Part shown: positions 24,782-33,833 of the stretch, in pieces
How positions within the stretch are numbered: position 1 is the stretch's first letter
Layout of the letters: each line of letters begins with the position of its first letter
DNA from: Bacteroidales bacterium
GTDB lineage: Bacteria > Bacteroidota > Bacteroidia > Bacteroidales > Azobacteroidaceae
Direction of reading: 5' to 3'
Length of the DNA stretch: 57,232 nt
Assembly: GCA_003851245.1 (NCBI GenBank)
Contig: BHEP01000014.1
Coordinates: 1-57,232, forward strand
Notes under the pieces: model-generated
Database searches by the model: none
Told to the model about the DNA's origin: nothing
What the model saw: the letters and a program-made list of their open reading frames with translations, nothing else
Made by a program: the position numbers and the translations under genes

Positions 24782-25879
24782 TTATTTTGGAGCTCTTATA
24801 TATAAAAATATAGCAATAAAGGTATACAATATATTGGGTATCCACATGGCAACCATGGGACTAACATATCCTGAAATCGCAAAAGAGGAGGTTATTTGCA
24901 TAAAAAGGATGTAAGAAAAGCTCAGTAGTATACCTATACCTATATTAAAACCCATTCCTCCCTTCACTTTTCGCGATGAGAGGGAAGCCCCTATGATGGT
25001 CAAAATAAATGCTGCTAGAGCCATAGAAAATCTCTTATGATACTCTATTTCAAACAGCTGAATATTACCAATGCCACGAGTTCGCTGCCTGTCGACATAG
25101 GCTTTGAGGGCTGGAGTAGTCATCTGTTCGCAATCATAGACCGAAATCAAAAAATCGGAAGGAATCACACTCAGCGTAGTATCTATTTTGTCGCCACTAA
25201 TAATTTCTTCTTTCATGGCGGTGAAATTGCGAATCATATAATCGTGAATCGTCCACTGATAAGCCGAATCATAAACAATTCTCTGTGCTGTCAATCGAGA
25301 TACCAGCTCTTTTTTATTGAATTTCTCTAATGAAAAGCGGTAGCCAGTTCTACTTTGGTCGTCATACTGATTAATATAGGCAATTACCCCCGGCGAAACT
25401 TCAAACTGCACATTGGAGGCATAATCTATCTTCTTATTATTGACATACTTATTTTGAAATTCAATTCTCTTTACATTAGCTGGTGGTATAACAAAGCTAT
25501 TCAATAAAAATGTTGAGCCAGAAATTATTGCCGCAGAAATCAAATAAGGACGCATCAAACGCTTAAAGCTAATGCCACTCGAAAGCATGGCTATAATTTC
25601 AGAATTGTCGGCCAACTTAGAAGTAAAAAAAATAACAGCTATAAAAGTAAATAGAGAACTAAAAAGATTAGCATAATAGGGAATAAAATTGAGATAGTAG
25701 CTAAATATAATTTCGGAGCTCGGCGCTGAATATTTTATAAACTTATCTACCTTCTCATTGAAATCAAACATTACAGAGACCGAAATTATCAAAAAAATGG
25801 CAAAAAGATAAGTGCCAAGAAACTTTTTAATAATATAAGTATCTATGCGTTTTAATCCTAAAACTCTAAAATTAAGCAT
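24782..25879 (-). CDS. LptF/LptG family LPS export permease
   Basis: This is an inner-membrane permease of the LptBFGC system, which extracts lipopolysaccharide for transport to the outer membrane. Membrane helices lie near the start (TYIIKKFLGTYLFAIFLIIS), around 60-115, and three near the end. The large middle part is the periplasmic beta-jellyroll. The family entry IDTYIIKKFLGTY is clear, but LptF and LptG cannot be told apart with confidence. It begins one base after tgt on the same strand, a pairing seen in many Bacteroidota. Confidence 0.88.
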   Translation of the reverse strand: MLNFRVLGLKRIDTYIIKKFLGTYLFAIFLIISVSVMFDFNEKVDKFIKYSAPSSEIIFSYYLNFIPYYANLFSSLFTFIAVIFFTSKLADNSEIIAMLSSGISFKRLMRPYLISAAIISGSTFLLNSFVIPPANVKRIEFQNKYVNNKKIDYASNVQFEVSPGVIAYINQYDDQSRTGYRFSLEKFNKKELVSRLTAQRIVYDSAYQWTIHDYMIRNFTAMKEEIISGDKIDTTLSVIPSDFLISVYDCEQMTTPALKAYVDRQRTRGIGNIQLFEIEYHKRFSMALAAFILTIIGASLSSRKVKGGMGFNIGIGILLSFSYILFMQITSSFAISGYVSPMVAMWIPNILYTFIAIFLYIRAPK

Positions 25880-25880
25880 T

Positions 25881-27014
25881 TTATGAAATTCTATTTTGAA
25901 CTCTTGGCATCATCGATCGCTTCCATGCAAGGAAATCTCCAGTAATGATATGCTTGCGTGCTTCTTTTACCAGCCACAAATAAAATGCCAAATTATGAGT
26001 GGAGGCTATTTGCAGACCCAATATCTCACTCGTTATGGTGAGATGACGAAGGTAGGCCTTAGAAAATCTAGTATCAACATAACTGGCTCCATCAGCCTCT
26101 ATGGGAGAAAAATCGTCGGCCCAGCGTCGGTTGCGAATGTTGATGATGCCATCTTTAGTGAAAAGCTGCCCATTGCGACCATTTCTAGTGGGCATAATGC
26201 AATCAAACATGTCGACCCCCCTTTCTATGGCTTCCAACAAATTGGCAGGAGTACCAACGCCCATCAAATAACGAGGCTTATCTTTAGGCAATATTTCGTT
26301 TACAATCTCAATCATTTCATACATCTTTTCTGCAGGCTCGCCCACCGCCAAGCCGCCAATGGCATTGCCCTCAGCATTCTTGGACGCTACATTTTCTGCC
26401 GCTCGCTGCCTCAAATCCTTATAAACACAGCCCTGAACAATGGGAAAAAGACTTTGCTGATAGCCATACTTTCCCTCTGTTTGATTGAAACGTGTCAAAC
26501 ACCTATCCAACCAACGCTCTGTTAGAGCCAATGATTTTTTAGCATATTCGTAATCTGCATCCCCAGGCGTGCACTCGTCAAAGGCCATAATGATGTCGGC
26601 ACCAATACTTCTCTGAATATCCATCACTCTTTCTGGCGAAAACATATGCTTGGATCCATCGATATGAGAACGAAATTCCGCTCCCTCTTCCTTCAGCTTT
26701 CTATTGTGAGCCAAAGAAAAAACCTGAAAGCCACCGCTATCGGTAAGAATAGGACCGTCCCATCCATTGAAACGATGCAAACCTCCAGCTTTTTCAAGTA
26801 TATCTATGCCTGGTCTAAGATAAAGATGGTAGGTGTTGCCCAAAATAATTTCTGCCTTAACGTCGTCTTTGAGAGTCACAAAATCAAGAGCTTTTACTGC
26901 CCCCTGAGTACCTACAGGCATGAAAATTGGGGTTTTTATAGCTCCATGATCAGTTATTATTTCTCCTGCACGGGCATTTGAATGAGGATCTGTATGTTGA
27001 AGATTAAAATCCAT
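25881..27014 (-). CDS. tgt: tRNA-guanine transglycosylase
   Basis: Tgt exchanges G34 for preQ1 in tRNAs for Asp, Asn, His and Tyr. The ATG at 27014 gives the canonical start (MDFNLQHTDP); the longer frame overlaps the promoter. Catalytic segments are present: ILTDSGGFQVFSL, and the nucleophile Asp in FDCIMPTRNGRNG. The usual zinc cysteines (CxCxxC) are replaced by Gly309, Ser311 and Asp314, while His340 remains. The rest of the fold is normal. It leads the tgt-lptF/G operon, from a -7 box at 27030-27037. Confidence 0.94.
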   Translation of the reverse strand: MDFNLQHTDPHSNARAGEIITDHGAIKTPIFMPVGTQGAVKALDFVTLKDDVKAEIILGNTYHLYLRPGIDILEKAGGLHRFNGWDGPILTDSGGFQVFSLAHNRKLKEEGAEFRSHIDGSKHMFSPERVMDIQRSIGADIIMAFDECTPGDADYEYAKKSLALTERWLDRCLTRFNQTEGKYGYQQSLFPIVQGCVYKDLRQRAAENVASKNAEGNAIGGLAVGEPAEKMYEMIEIVNEILPKDKPRYLMGVGTPANLLEAIERGVDMFDCIMPTRNGRNGQLFTKDGIINIRNRRWADDFSPIEADGASYVDTRFSKAYLRHLTITSEILGLQIASTHNLAFYLWLVKEARKHIITGDFLAWKRSMMPRVQNRIS

Positions 27015-27029
27015 TGCTTCTTTTTTCTG

Positions 27030-27037
27030 CAAAGGTA
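27030..27037 (-). promoter_or_regulatory. -7 box of tgt (TACCTTTG)
   Basis: TACCTTTG on the minus strand lies 15 bp before the tgt ATG, giving a very short leader. It is only 12 bp from the divergent -7 box at 27050. Confidence 0.5.
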
Positions 27038-27049
27038 AGTTATTTTTCG

Positions 27050-27057
27050 TACTTTTG
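27050..27057 (+). promoter_or_regulatory. -7 box of the glycan operon (TACTTTTG)
   Basis: TACTTTTG lies 30 bp before the chosen ATG of the glycosyltransferase at 27088. The two divergent promoters must overlap in their -33 regions. Confidence 0.5.
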
Positions 27058-27087
27058 TCTCTCAGTAAACACGAAATAGTACAAGCA

Positions 27088-28239
27088 ATGCGCATACTCA
27101 TTGTTCATAACGATTATGGAGCCCGTAGTGGCGAAGAGGTTGTGGTCGATAGACAAATTGTCATGCTAAAATCCTTAGACATGGAAGTTGTGGATTTTAG
27201 AAGAAGTAGTCAGGGACAAAGAAATTCCTTGTGGGGACAGCTCAAAGCCTTCCTCTCTGGTTTTTATGCCTATACTGCTATAAGTGCGCTTAAAAAATTA
27301 ATCAAAGATAACCCTCCCGACTTGGCTATTGTTCACAACTTATACCCTTTTATATCTCCGGCAGCACTAAAAGTGATAAAAAAGGCAAACATACCAATAA
27401 TAATGACAATTCATAATTATCGCCTTATTTGCCCCACAGGGCTTTTTATGAGGGATGCCAAGGTCTGCGAATTGTGCCTAAATGCTAGTGAATGGAATTG
27501 TATAAAACACAATTGCGAAAACTCAGTGCCCAAAAGTTTTGCGTATGCTTCCCGCAATTGGTATGCAAGAAAAACCAAGGCATATATAAATAATATTGAT
27601 GCTTTTGCGTGTATCACCAATTTTCAAGCCGTCAAACTTGTGCAAGCGGGCTTTGACAAAAGCAAAATGGAAGTCATTCCCAACAGTATGGATCAAATAC
27701 CGCCATACAAATATCAAAAAGGCGGATATGTAGGTATCTCTGGTAGAATAAGTAAAGAAAAGGGAATAGAACTCCTCCTGAAGTTAGCGCATGCAACGCC
27801 TCACATACAATACGTTTTTGCTGGCGCACAGAGAAAATCCGACAAGTGGGATACTTCCATCCCTGCAAACTGCAGTTTTTTGGGGTATCTCAATGAAAAA
27901 GACTTGGACAACTTTTATAAAAACGCACAATTTATACTAATAGCCAGCCTTTGGTATGAGGGCTTTCCAATGGTTATTCTCGATGCCTCGGCGAGGGGGA
28001 AAGCCTGCATTGGGCCTGCCCATGCGGGATTTATTGAAATTATTGACAAAGATATTACAGGCCTGCACTTCAAGGTAGGAGACCTCAACAGCCTGCAAGA
28101 TAAAGTGCTAAGGCTTTGGGGCAATGAAAATATTTGCAAACAAATGGGGGAAAATGCTTACAATAAATTAAAAAAACAGTATTCCTCGCAAGTTGTAAAG
28201 AAGGCTTGGAAAAAATTAATTGAAAAATATACTTGTTAA
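27088..28239 (+). CDS. Glycosyltransferase family 4
   Basis: A GT-B fold retaining glycosyltransferase (383 aa). The ATG at 27088 gives the family start MRILIVHNDYG and leaves room for the promoter. The N-terminal half contains IPIIMTIHNYRLICPTG with a Cys cluster (CELC..C..C); the C-terminal donor-binding half has GRISKEKGIELLL and the E-x7-E-like EGFPMVILDASA. It heads a three-gene module with WecG- and WecA-type enzymes, spaced 3 bp or overlapping, suggesting synthesis of a lipid-linked glycan. Its sugar specificity cannot be read. Confidence 0.88.
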   Translation: MRILIVHNDYGARSGEEVVVDRQIVMLKSLDMEVVDFRRSSQGQRNSLWGQLKAFLSGFYAYTAISALKKLIKDNPPDLAIVHNLYPFISPAALKVIKKANIPIIMTIHNYRLICPTGLFMRDAKVCELCLNASEWNCIKHNCENSVPKSFAYASRNWYARKTKAYINNIDAFACITNFQAVKLVQAGFDKSKMEVIPNSMDQIPPYKYQKGGYVGISGRISKEKGIELLLKLAHATPHIQYVFAGAQRKSDKWDTSIPANCSFLGYLNEKDLDNFYKNAQFILIASLWYEGFPMVILDASARGKACIGPAHAGFIEIIDKDITGLHFKVGDLNSLQDKVLRLWGNENICKQMGENAYNKLKKQYSSQVVKKAWKKLIEKYTC

Positions 28240-28242
28240 TAT

Positions 28243-28998
28243 ATGGCAGAAATATTTTTTGACATTGCTTATGAGTTTGATAAGGCTCTTGTCGACAATA
28301 CTATCAGAGAGATTGTTGACCGAAGGGAAAGTGCCTATATATGTGTTGCCGATGGAGTTACGCTGGCCACTTCTTACGAATCTTCGGAATTAAAGAAAGT
28401 TTTAGCGGGTGCGCGAATCACCATTTGCGATAGCTCGTGGGTACCTACATATTTGAAATTTTTATATGGCATAAATAGAGAAACCTATACTGGAAGTGAA
28501 CTATTCTACAACACAATTAGGTGCAAAAAATATAAGATGATGTTTCTTGGGTCAAACAAAGAAATTCTTGATGCCCTAAGGCAATCCCTGTCTGAAATTG
28601 ACCCAAACATATCAGACATGAAATTCGTAGAATTACCTTTCTGCAAAGTAGAAAATTTTAACTACCCCCAAATTGCAGAAATGATTAAGCAAGAATCTCC
28701 CGAAATCATCTGGGTATCATTGGGTATGCCTAAGCAAGAATTTTTTATGAGTAGGCTTCGAGACCATCTCAATCAAGGCCTACAAATCGGTGTTGGTGCT
28801 GCATTCAAATTCTACTCAGGAAAAAATGAACTAAAACGAGCCCCTCTGTGGATGAGAAAAATAAGACTGGAATGGCTGTTTAGGATCTTTCAAGAACCTC
28901 AAAAACAAATAAAACGCTGCCTGCTGATAGCTAAAAACATGCCCCCAATAATAATTAAAGAATATAAAATAAAGACTAGAAAAAATGGACAACAGTGA
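28243..28998 (+). CDS. WecG/TagA/CpsF-family glycosyltransferase
   Basis: Members add N-acetylmannosamine-type sugars to an undecaprenyl-pyrophosphate-linked GlcNAc in enterobacterial common antigen and teichoic-acid linkage units. The family core is visible: VADGVTLATSYE, ICDSSWVP, MFLGSNKE, WVSLGMPKQEFFM and the C-terminal RAPLWMRKIRLEWLFRI. Length (251 aa) is normal. Its end overlaps the start of the WecA-type gene by 14 bp. The acceptor is inferred from that neighbour. Confidence 0.9.
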   Translation: MAEIFFDIAYEFDKALVDNTIREIVDRRESAYICVADGVTLATSYESSELKKVLAGARITICDSSWVPTYLKFLYGINRETYTGSELFYNTIRCKKYKMMFLGSNKEILDALRQSLSEIDPNISDMKFVELPFCKVENFNYPQIAEMIKQESPEIIWVSLGMPKQEFFMSRLRDHLNQGLQIGVGAAFKFYSGKNELKRAPLWMRKIRLEWLFRIFQEPQKQIKRCLLIAKNMPPIIIKEYKIKTRKNGQQ

Positions 28999-30061
28999 AA
29001 AAATGATGCTTGCTTTTATTGTTAGTCTTTCTATTTCTGTCTTCCTTATCAATGGAATTATTAAATTTTCCAAAAGAAAGAATCTAGGAGATAATCCTTC
29101 TGAAAAAAGAAAAATTCATACCAGCATTATTCCCAATATTGGAGGCGTTGGCATATTTGTAGCGTCGATGTTCTCATATTTTGCCTTCAGCGATAATACC
29201 GATGCCTTTCGTCCCGACAAAATATTTTCAATTACCATCCTCTTGTTTTTCGTTGGCTTAAAAGATGATCTTGAGCCCATGAAAGCGACTACAAGGCTTG
29301 CCTATGAATTCCTATCCGCCTTTTTTATAATTATCATTACCGACGTACGCATCATGAGCCTCTATGGAATATTCTACATTGCAGACCTTCCATACTGGGC
29401 TAGTTTCGCCCTTACCTCTCTATTTATTGTTGCCTGCATCAATGCCTACAATATGATAGACGGAATTGATGGTTTGCTAGGCTCTGTATCTCTACTGGGA
29501 ACAATAATTTTTGGTGTAGTTTTCTTTCTTGTTGGAGAATACCTCTGGGCCCTACTTTCCTCAGCAATAGCGGGAGCCTTAACAGGCTTTCTTATCTTCA
29601 ATTGGCAAAAAGCAAAGATATTTATGGGAAATGGTGGATCCATGTTTCTAGGAACATTTTTTGCCTGCATGAGTCTGCGCTTTCTTCAAATAGAACCCTT
29701 CAGATACGAGTATTTACATATTTCCATGCCTCACGTAATCACCTTAGGAGTTATTGCCATACCATTATTCGACATGTTTTTTGTTGTTGGCACCAGACTA
29801 TACACGGGTATGTCGCCCATGAAGGCCGACAATAGGCACACCCACCACAGGCTATTAAAATTGGGCTTGAATCACGAACAAACAGTAGGAATTTTAATAG
29901 CAGCCAACTTATTAATTGTGGCCTTTGCCTATTTTGTACAAGGAATGGGGGCTTTACGCTCTCTTTTATCCACCATTGGTTTTTGTATACTTATTTACCT
30001 GCCCTTGATAATGCTTAACCGAAGGAAACTTAGGAATAACCAAAGAGATATCAAAAGTTAA
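28985..30061 (+). CDS. WecA/MraY-family undecaprenyl-phosphate sugar-1-P transferase
   Basis: This polytopic enzyme (358 aa, about ten helices) starts lipid-linked glycan synthesis by moving a HexNAc-1-phosphate to undecaprenyl phosphate. The signature motifs are GLKDDLEPM, NAYNMIDGIDGL and MGNGGSMFLG, with the C-terminal NRHTHHRLLKLG loop. WecA-like is preferred over MraY because there is no murein cluster and the partner is WecG-like. It overlaps the preceding gene and ends the operon. A WecA-type start, WecG-type second step and GT4 later step make a coherent short pathway. Confidence 0.9.
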   Translation: MDNSEKMMLAFIVSLSISVFLINGIIKFSKRKNLGDNPSEKRKIHTSIIPNIGGVGIFVASMFSYFAFSDNTDAFRPDKIFSITILLFFVGLKDDLEPMKATTRLAYEFLSAFFIIIITDVRIMSLYGIFYIADLPYWASFALTSLFIVACINAYNMIDGIDGLLGSVSLLGTIIFGVVFFLVGEYLWALLSSAIAGALTGFLIFNWQKAKIFMGNGGSMFLGTFFACMSLRFLQIEPFRYEYLHISMPHVITLGVIAIPLFDMFFVVGTRLYTGMSPMKADNRHTHHRLLKLGLNHEQTVGILIAANLLIVAFAYFVQGMGALRSLLSTIGFCILIYLPLIMLNRRKLRNNQRDIKS

Positions 30062-30141
30062 ATATTTTAAAATACCATCTAAAACAAGGTTACTGCAAGT
30101 CTTTTTTGCAATTATATACATCAAATTCAAAAAAATATACG

Positions 30142-30149
30142 TAAATTTG
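30142..30149 (+). promoter_or_regulatory. -7 box of the winged-helix gene (TAAATTTG)
   Basis: TAAATTTG lies 72 bp before the ATG at 30221. Confidence 0.45.
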
Positions 30150-30220
30150 TGAAGTTTATACTTGGCTTTTATACATTTGCTAAGCATAAATGTATTATTC
30201 ATAATCTAAACTAAAGGACA

Positions 30221-30418
30221 ATGAAAGAAAAAATTGGAAGTAATGCAGGTCTAGTATGGAATGCATTAAATGAACAAGAGTCAACTTGTATCAAAGATGT
30301 AAAAAAAGCAACAAAACTTAGTGAAAAGGAATTATTTGCTGCTTTGGGTTGGCTGGCAAGAGAAGAAAAAATTAATTTCAATGAAGTTGAAGGTGATATT
30401 TTCATTGCTGTAATCTAA
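30221..30418 (+). CDS. Small winged-helix protein (DUF2582-like)
   Basis: A 65-residue protein that is little more than one winged helix-turn-helix: GLVWNALNEQE, TCIKDVKKATKLSEKELFAALGWLAREEKI, then a short wing. It resembles the DUF2582 family common in Bacteroidota and archaea. A DNA-binding role is likely from the fold, but targets are unknown. It has its own promoter and is followed by a strong terminator, so it is monocistronic and probably well expressed. Confidence 0.8.
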   Translation: MKEKIGSNAGLVWNALNEQESTCIKDVKKATKLSEKELFAALGWLAREEKINFNEVEGDIFIAVI

Positions 30419-30467
30419 AAAATGCATTCCGCTTTTATTGTAGTGTCACTTGATGCGCACTCACAAA

Positions 30468-30506
30468 AAAAAACAAGCTTTCTCTAAAAAAGAAAGCTTG
30501 TTTTTT
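30468..30506. terminator. Bidirectional terminator
   Basis: A stem of about 16 bp (30468-30483 with 30491-30506) and a 7-base loop, with A and T runs on the sides, separates the convergent winged-helix and HAD phosphatase genes. Confidence 0.85.
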
Positions 30507-30512
30507 ATACAA

Positions 30513-31154
30513 TCATACCAAGGCCTCCAAATCCGACAGCGCAAAATTCTTGAAGTCGGGGATCACCTTGAGCACCAAACTTTCAAGAGAGGCGGCCGAA
30601 TTGGTGGTAGACAAACCCACAAGCTTCATGCCTGCGTCTCTTCCCGAGGCTATGCCTGCAAAGGAATCTTCCAACACAAAACAGGTAGATGGATCCACCC
30701 CCAAGTCTTTAGCTGCCAAAAGATAGCACATAGGATGTGGCTTGCCTTCAGCGACTCTTGAGGAAGTAACGAGGGTATCAAAAAGGGGGGCTAAGGACAA
30801 CTTGTCGTATACTGCCTCAACTTTTTCCTCGCCAGAGCTAGTAACCAAGCCTGTTTTGATACCTGCAGCTTTCAGCGACTTTATAAAATCTATGGATCCC
30901 GCAATTTCAAAAAAATCCATGCGTAATTCAAAAGCAGCCACCATTTCTTCTATCTCTTTATGTACAGAAGCAGGAAAATTAGAAAAATAATTCTTTAATA
31001 TATTTGGCATCGTCGTTCCCTTGATAATGCGCCCCAGATCTTTTATTTCAGGAAGAAATTTTAGCCCTATCTCTCGCCAAATAATATCATATTGGGGCTC
31101 TGTATCAATCACCACCCCATCCATATCGAACAATACAGTCATTTTTTGTGTCAT
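30513..31154 (-). CDS. HAD-family phosphatase (beta-phosphoglucomutase-like)
   Basis: A subfamily I haloacid dehalogenase hydrolase (213 aa). Motif I is FDMDGVVIDTEP with the nucleophile and acid/base aspartates, motif II TSSG, motif III near KPHPMCYLLAAKDLG, and motif IV VLEDSFAGIASG. A helical cap domain lies between motifs I and II. It resembles beta-phosphoglucomutases and sugar or nucleotide phosphatases; the substrate cannot be told from sequence. The next gene upstream (S9 peptidase) is 64 bp away on the same strand. Confidence 0.88.
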   Translation of the reverse strand: MTQKMTVLFDMDGVVIDTEPQYDIIWREIGLKFLPEIKDLGRIIKGTTMPNILKNYFSNFPASVHKEIEEMVAAFELRMDFFEIAGSIDFIKSLKAAGIKTGLVTSSGEEKVEAVYDKLSLAPLFDTLVTSSRVAEGKPHPMCYLLAAKDLGVDPSTCFVLEDSFAGIASGRDAGMKLVGLSTTNSAASLESLVLKVIPDFKNFALSDLEALV

Positions 31155-31217
31155 GCTTATTTATTTTATTTGAATATTTATTATTTTAGAAATTCAAAAA
31201 TCACCAAATTTTACCAT

Positions 31218-33785
31218 TTACCAATTCTTTTCAGGGTATAGGGCATCCCACCAAGAAGTATCATCCTTGAGCCATTTGGCAAACCAAGCATAAGAAGTCT
31301 TGCTCCAGTCTAAGCGTTTTTGATAAGATGCTATGCCATGGTTTTCACCTTCCACCTGCACAAATTCAACTGTCTTACCCAAAATTTTTAGGGCATTATA
31401 CATCTGAATACTTTCGCCTATGGGCACATTGGTATCTGCACTGCCATGAAGAAGCAATAGGGGTGTATTTATTTTGTCGGCATTAAAAAGGGGGCTTTGT
31501 TCTACATAGAGCTTGGCATTGTTCCAAGGATAGCTACCAGCACTTGCAGTGGCACTGTAAGCATATCCCCAATACCCTTCACCCCAGTAGCTCGACAAGG
31601 CACTGATGCCAGCATGCGATACTGCAGCGGCAAAAATATCGGTTTTTGTAATTATATATTGGCTCATAAAACCTCCATAAGAAGCCCCAATACAGGCTAT
31701 TTTCTCATTGTTTACAAAAGGGTGCTCTTTGCAAAATTGCTTGGTTCCCTCTATGATTTCTTCAGCCGCAGGATTGCCCCAGGCATTGACATGGCGCGCC
31801 GAAAATTCTTGACCAAAACCTATGGCCCCACTGGGTTGCAAGGTGTAAACAATATATCCCAAAGCGGCAAAAACATGGAGAGGGTAGTAGCTCTCGAAAC
31901 TACGTGCCGTGGGTGTGGTGCCTCCATAATAATAGACAATCATGGGATATTTTTTTTGGGGATCAAAATTGGCAGGCAGATAATAACGTCCTTCGATGTT
32001 ATTGCCATCTTTTGTTTTGAAATTCCAATCTTGAACCTTCCCTAAGGACAATTCATCCAGCTGATTGGCAAAGGGGTCTTCTAGCAATTTACTTTTATGG
32101 GTTTTAATATCGTAAGAATACAGTCTTTGAGAATTAGAACAACTCTGCCCCCTATAAAGTGCTATGGGAGCGGTTTTAGCCAAACGAATATTGGTAATTA
32201 GTTCTTCTTTGAGATCCAACAAATCAAATATATCTTTTTTATCATCATAAACATAAACATTTTTCTTATCCTTGTCTACTACCTCAAAATATATTTTATT
32301 TTCGTATTTAGACCAATATGAAGAGGCTATACTGGGATCAAATTCTTTGGTGATAGCTCTTATTTTTTTTGTTTTAAGATCCATTATAAACGCCTGCTCA
32401 TCATAGGCGTTTGCTGTTTGATTGGGCAATATATTTTGCCCAATTTCCCCAAAAGCTTGTCCTGCTGCATGGAAAAGTACTTTTTGGGCATCGGGCGAAA
32501 ATTTGGCCTGTGAGAGATAGGCATCATTAGCAAGCGTATCTATTTTATTTGTAGCCATATTTAGCATGTAAACAGCGGTTTTTCTAAATGGTATTTCCGA
32601 CATATCCTCTTTTGAGGTCACCAGTAGAAGCTTCTCTCCATCATTACTGATATCAGAAATACTGGTGCTTGTGATTCCAAAAGATATTTTTTCTACCAGC
32701 TGGGTATCGAAGTTAAATATATTCAGGACGTTGCGACTTCTCCAAGAGCCCACCCTATCGGATGGAGAAAGATGCCTTTTCAAATTTCCCTTTTCCGCAG
32801 GCAGTTCCTCTTTGGTCTGAAAGGCAAGAAATTTTTCGGTGGGAGAAACAAGGATGCTTGCTATCTTTTCTTGGCTAAACAATTTTGATTCTTCCAAGGT
32901 TAGTACATCAAAAACACACAAATCGAAATTTTGAAGTCCCTGTTTCCAATAATAAATATTATCAGAACTAGGCATCCAATATGGCTTTATGGATGAGGGA
33001 AATCTATAAACGACTTTTTGCGAATGCAATTCTTTAAGGCTATAAGAAGAATAGGACTTGCCCCCTTTGGCAATTTCGGAGGATGCATAAAAATAATATT
33101 TTCCCGAAGGAGATATACTAGAATCCACCAATCGTTTTCCCTCAATTACGTCATTTACTGTTATATATCGCTTGTTGTCAAGGGACACATCGAGCTTTGT
33201 AAGGAAGTTCTTATCATCCGCTTTGATAATTACTTTCAACTCCGATTGATTAAAATTTTTCACCTGCACCAAGCGTTTAATAACAATTTCGTAGCGCTGG
33301 GGTTCCAAGGAGAGATCAAGCACCACGCTTGTAGTTCGAGAAAGGCTGTCTTCCTTCGATACTTTAATATTTTCTCTCTTGCTATTGACATACAATTCAA
33401 ACATCTCGGTGCAATTGACTTCAATTTTAGCCTTGCCGTATTCCAAAGCATCAATATAAAAAGATAACAATTGAATACCCATATCTTTTTCGGCATAGGG
33501 CAAGGCAATTTTGCCGGCTGTGTCGGCACTCATTATAATTTTTGATTGACGAAGCCTTTTGAAATCCAATGCTACCCCCGACAAATAATCCTTGTCGCTG
33601 TATTCTTTCTTATTTTGATCCAAGCTATCGACCATTATTGGAGTTCGCAGGGCAAAAATTTCTGAGCACTTATATTTTTCTATGCTAATAAAATCTTGCG
33701 CCTCGACATTGAATTGTAGCCCACTAAAAATCACTACGATACTTATTTTTACAAGATTATTTGCCTTTTGCAATATTGTTTTCAT
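31218..33785 (-). CDS. Exported prolyl-oligopeptidase-family (S9) peptidase
   Basis: The ATG at 33785 gives a good signal peptide (cleavage after VEA); the longer frame adds eight residues. The large N-terminal part should form the beta-propeller that gates the active site. The C-terminal alpha/beta-hydrolase domain has the nucleophile in GASYGGF, the acid in HGSADTNVP and the histidine in GENHGI. At 855 aa it fits the S9 dipeptidyl-peptidase-like group used by Bacteroidota in peptide uptake. Periplasmic location is inferred from the signal. Confidence 0.9.
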   Translation of the reverse strand: MKTILQKANNLVKISIVVIFSGLQFNVEAQDFISIEKYKCSEIFALRTPIMVDSLDQNKKEYSDKDYLSGVALDFKRLRQSKIIMSADTAGKIALPYAEKDMGIQLLSFYIDALEYGKAKIEVNCTEMFELYVNSKRENIKVSKEDSLSRTTSVVLDLSLEPQRYEIVIKRLVQVKNFNQSELKVIIKADDKNFLTKLDVSLDNKRYITVNDVIEGKRLVDSSISPSGKYYFYASSEIAKGGKSYSSYSLKELHSQKVVYRFPSSIKPYWMPSSDNIYYWKQGLQNFDLCVFDVLTLEESKLFSQEKIASILVSPTEKFLAFQTKEELPAEKGNLKRHLSPSDRVGSWRSRNVLNIFNFDTQLVEKISFGITSTSISDISNDGEKLLLVTSKEDMSEIPFRKTAVYMLNMATNKIDTLANDAYLSQAKFSPDAQKVLFHAAGQAFGEIGQNILPNQTANAYDEQAFIMDLKTKKIRAITKEFDPSIASSYWSKYENKIYFEVVDKDKKNVYVYDDKKDIFDLLDLKEELITNIRLAKTAPIALYRGQSCSNSQRLYSYDIKTHKSKLLEDPFANQLDELSLGKVQDWNFKTKDGNNIEGRYYLPANFDPQKKYPMIVYYYGGTTPTARSFESYYPLHVFAALGYIVYTLQPSGAIGFGQEFSARHVNAWGNPAAEEIIEGTKQFCKEHPFVNNEKIACIGASYGGFMSQYIITKTDIFAAAVSHAGISALSSYWGEGYWGYAYSATASAGSYPWNNAKLYVEQSPLFNADKINTPLLLLHGSADTNVPIGESIQMYNALKILGKTVEFVQVEGENHGIASYQKRLDWSKTSYAWFAKWLKDDTSWWDALYPEKNW

Positions 33786-33833
33786 AATTATAAATTTTAA
33801 TAATATCAATTGTCAATTATATAGTATCATTTA

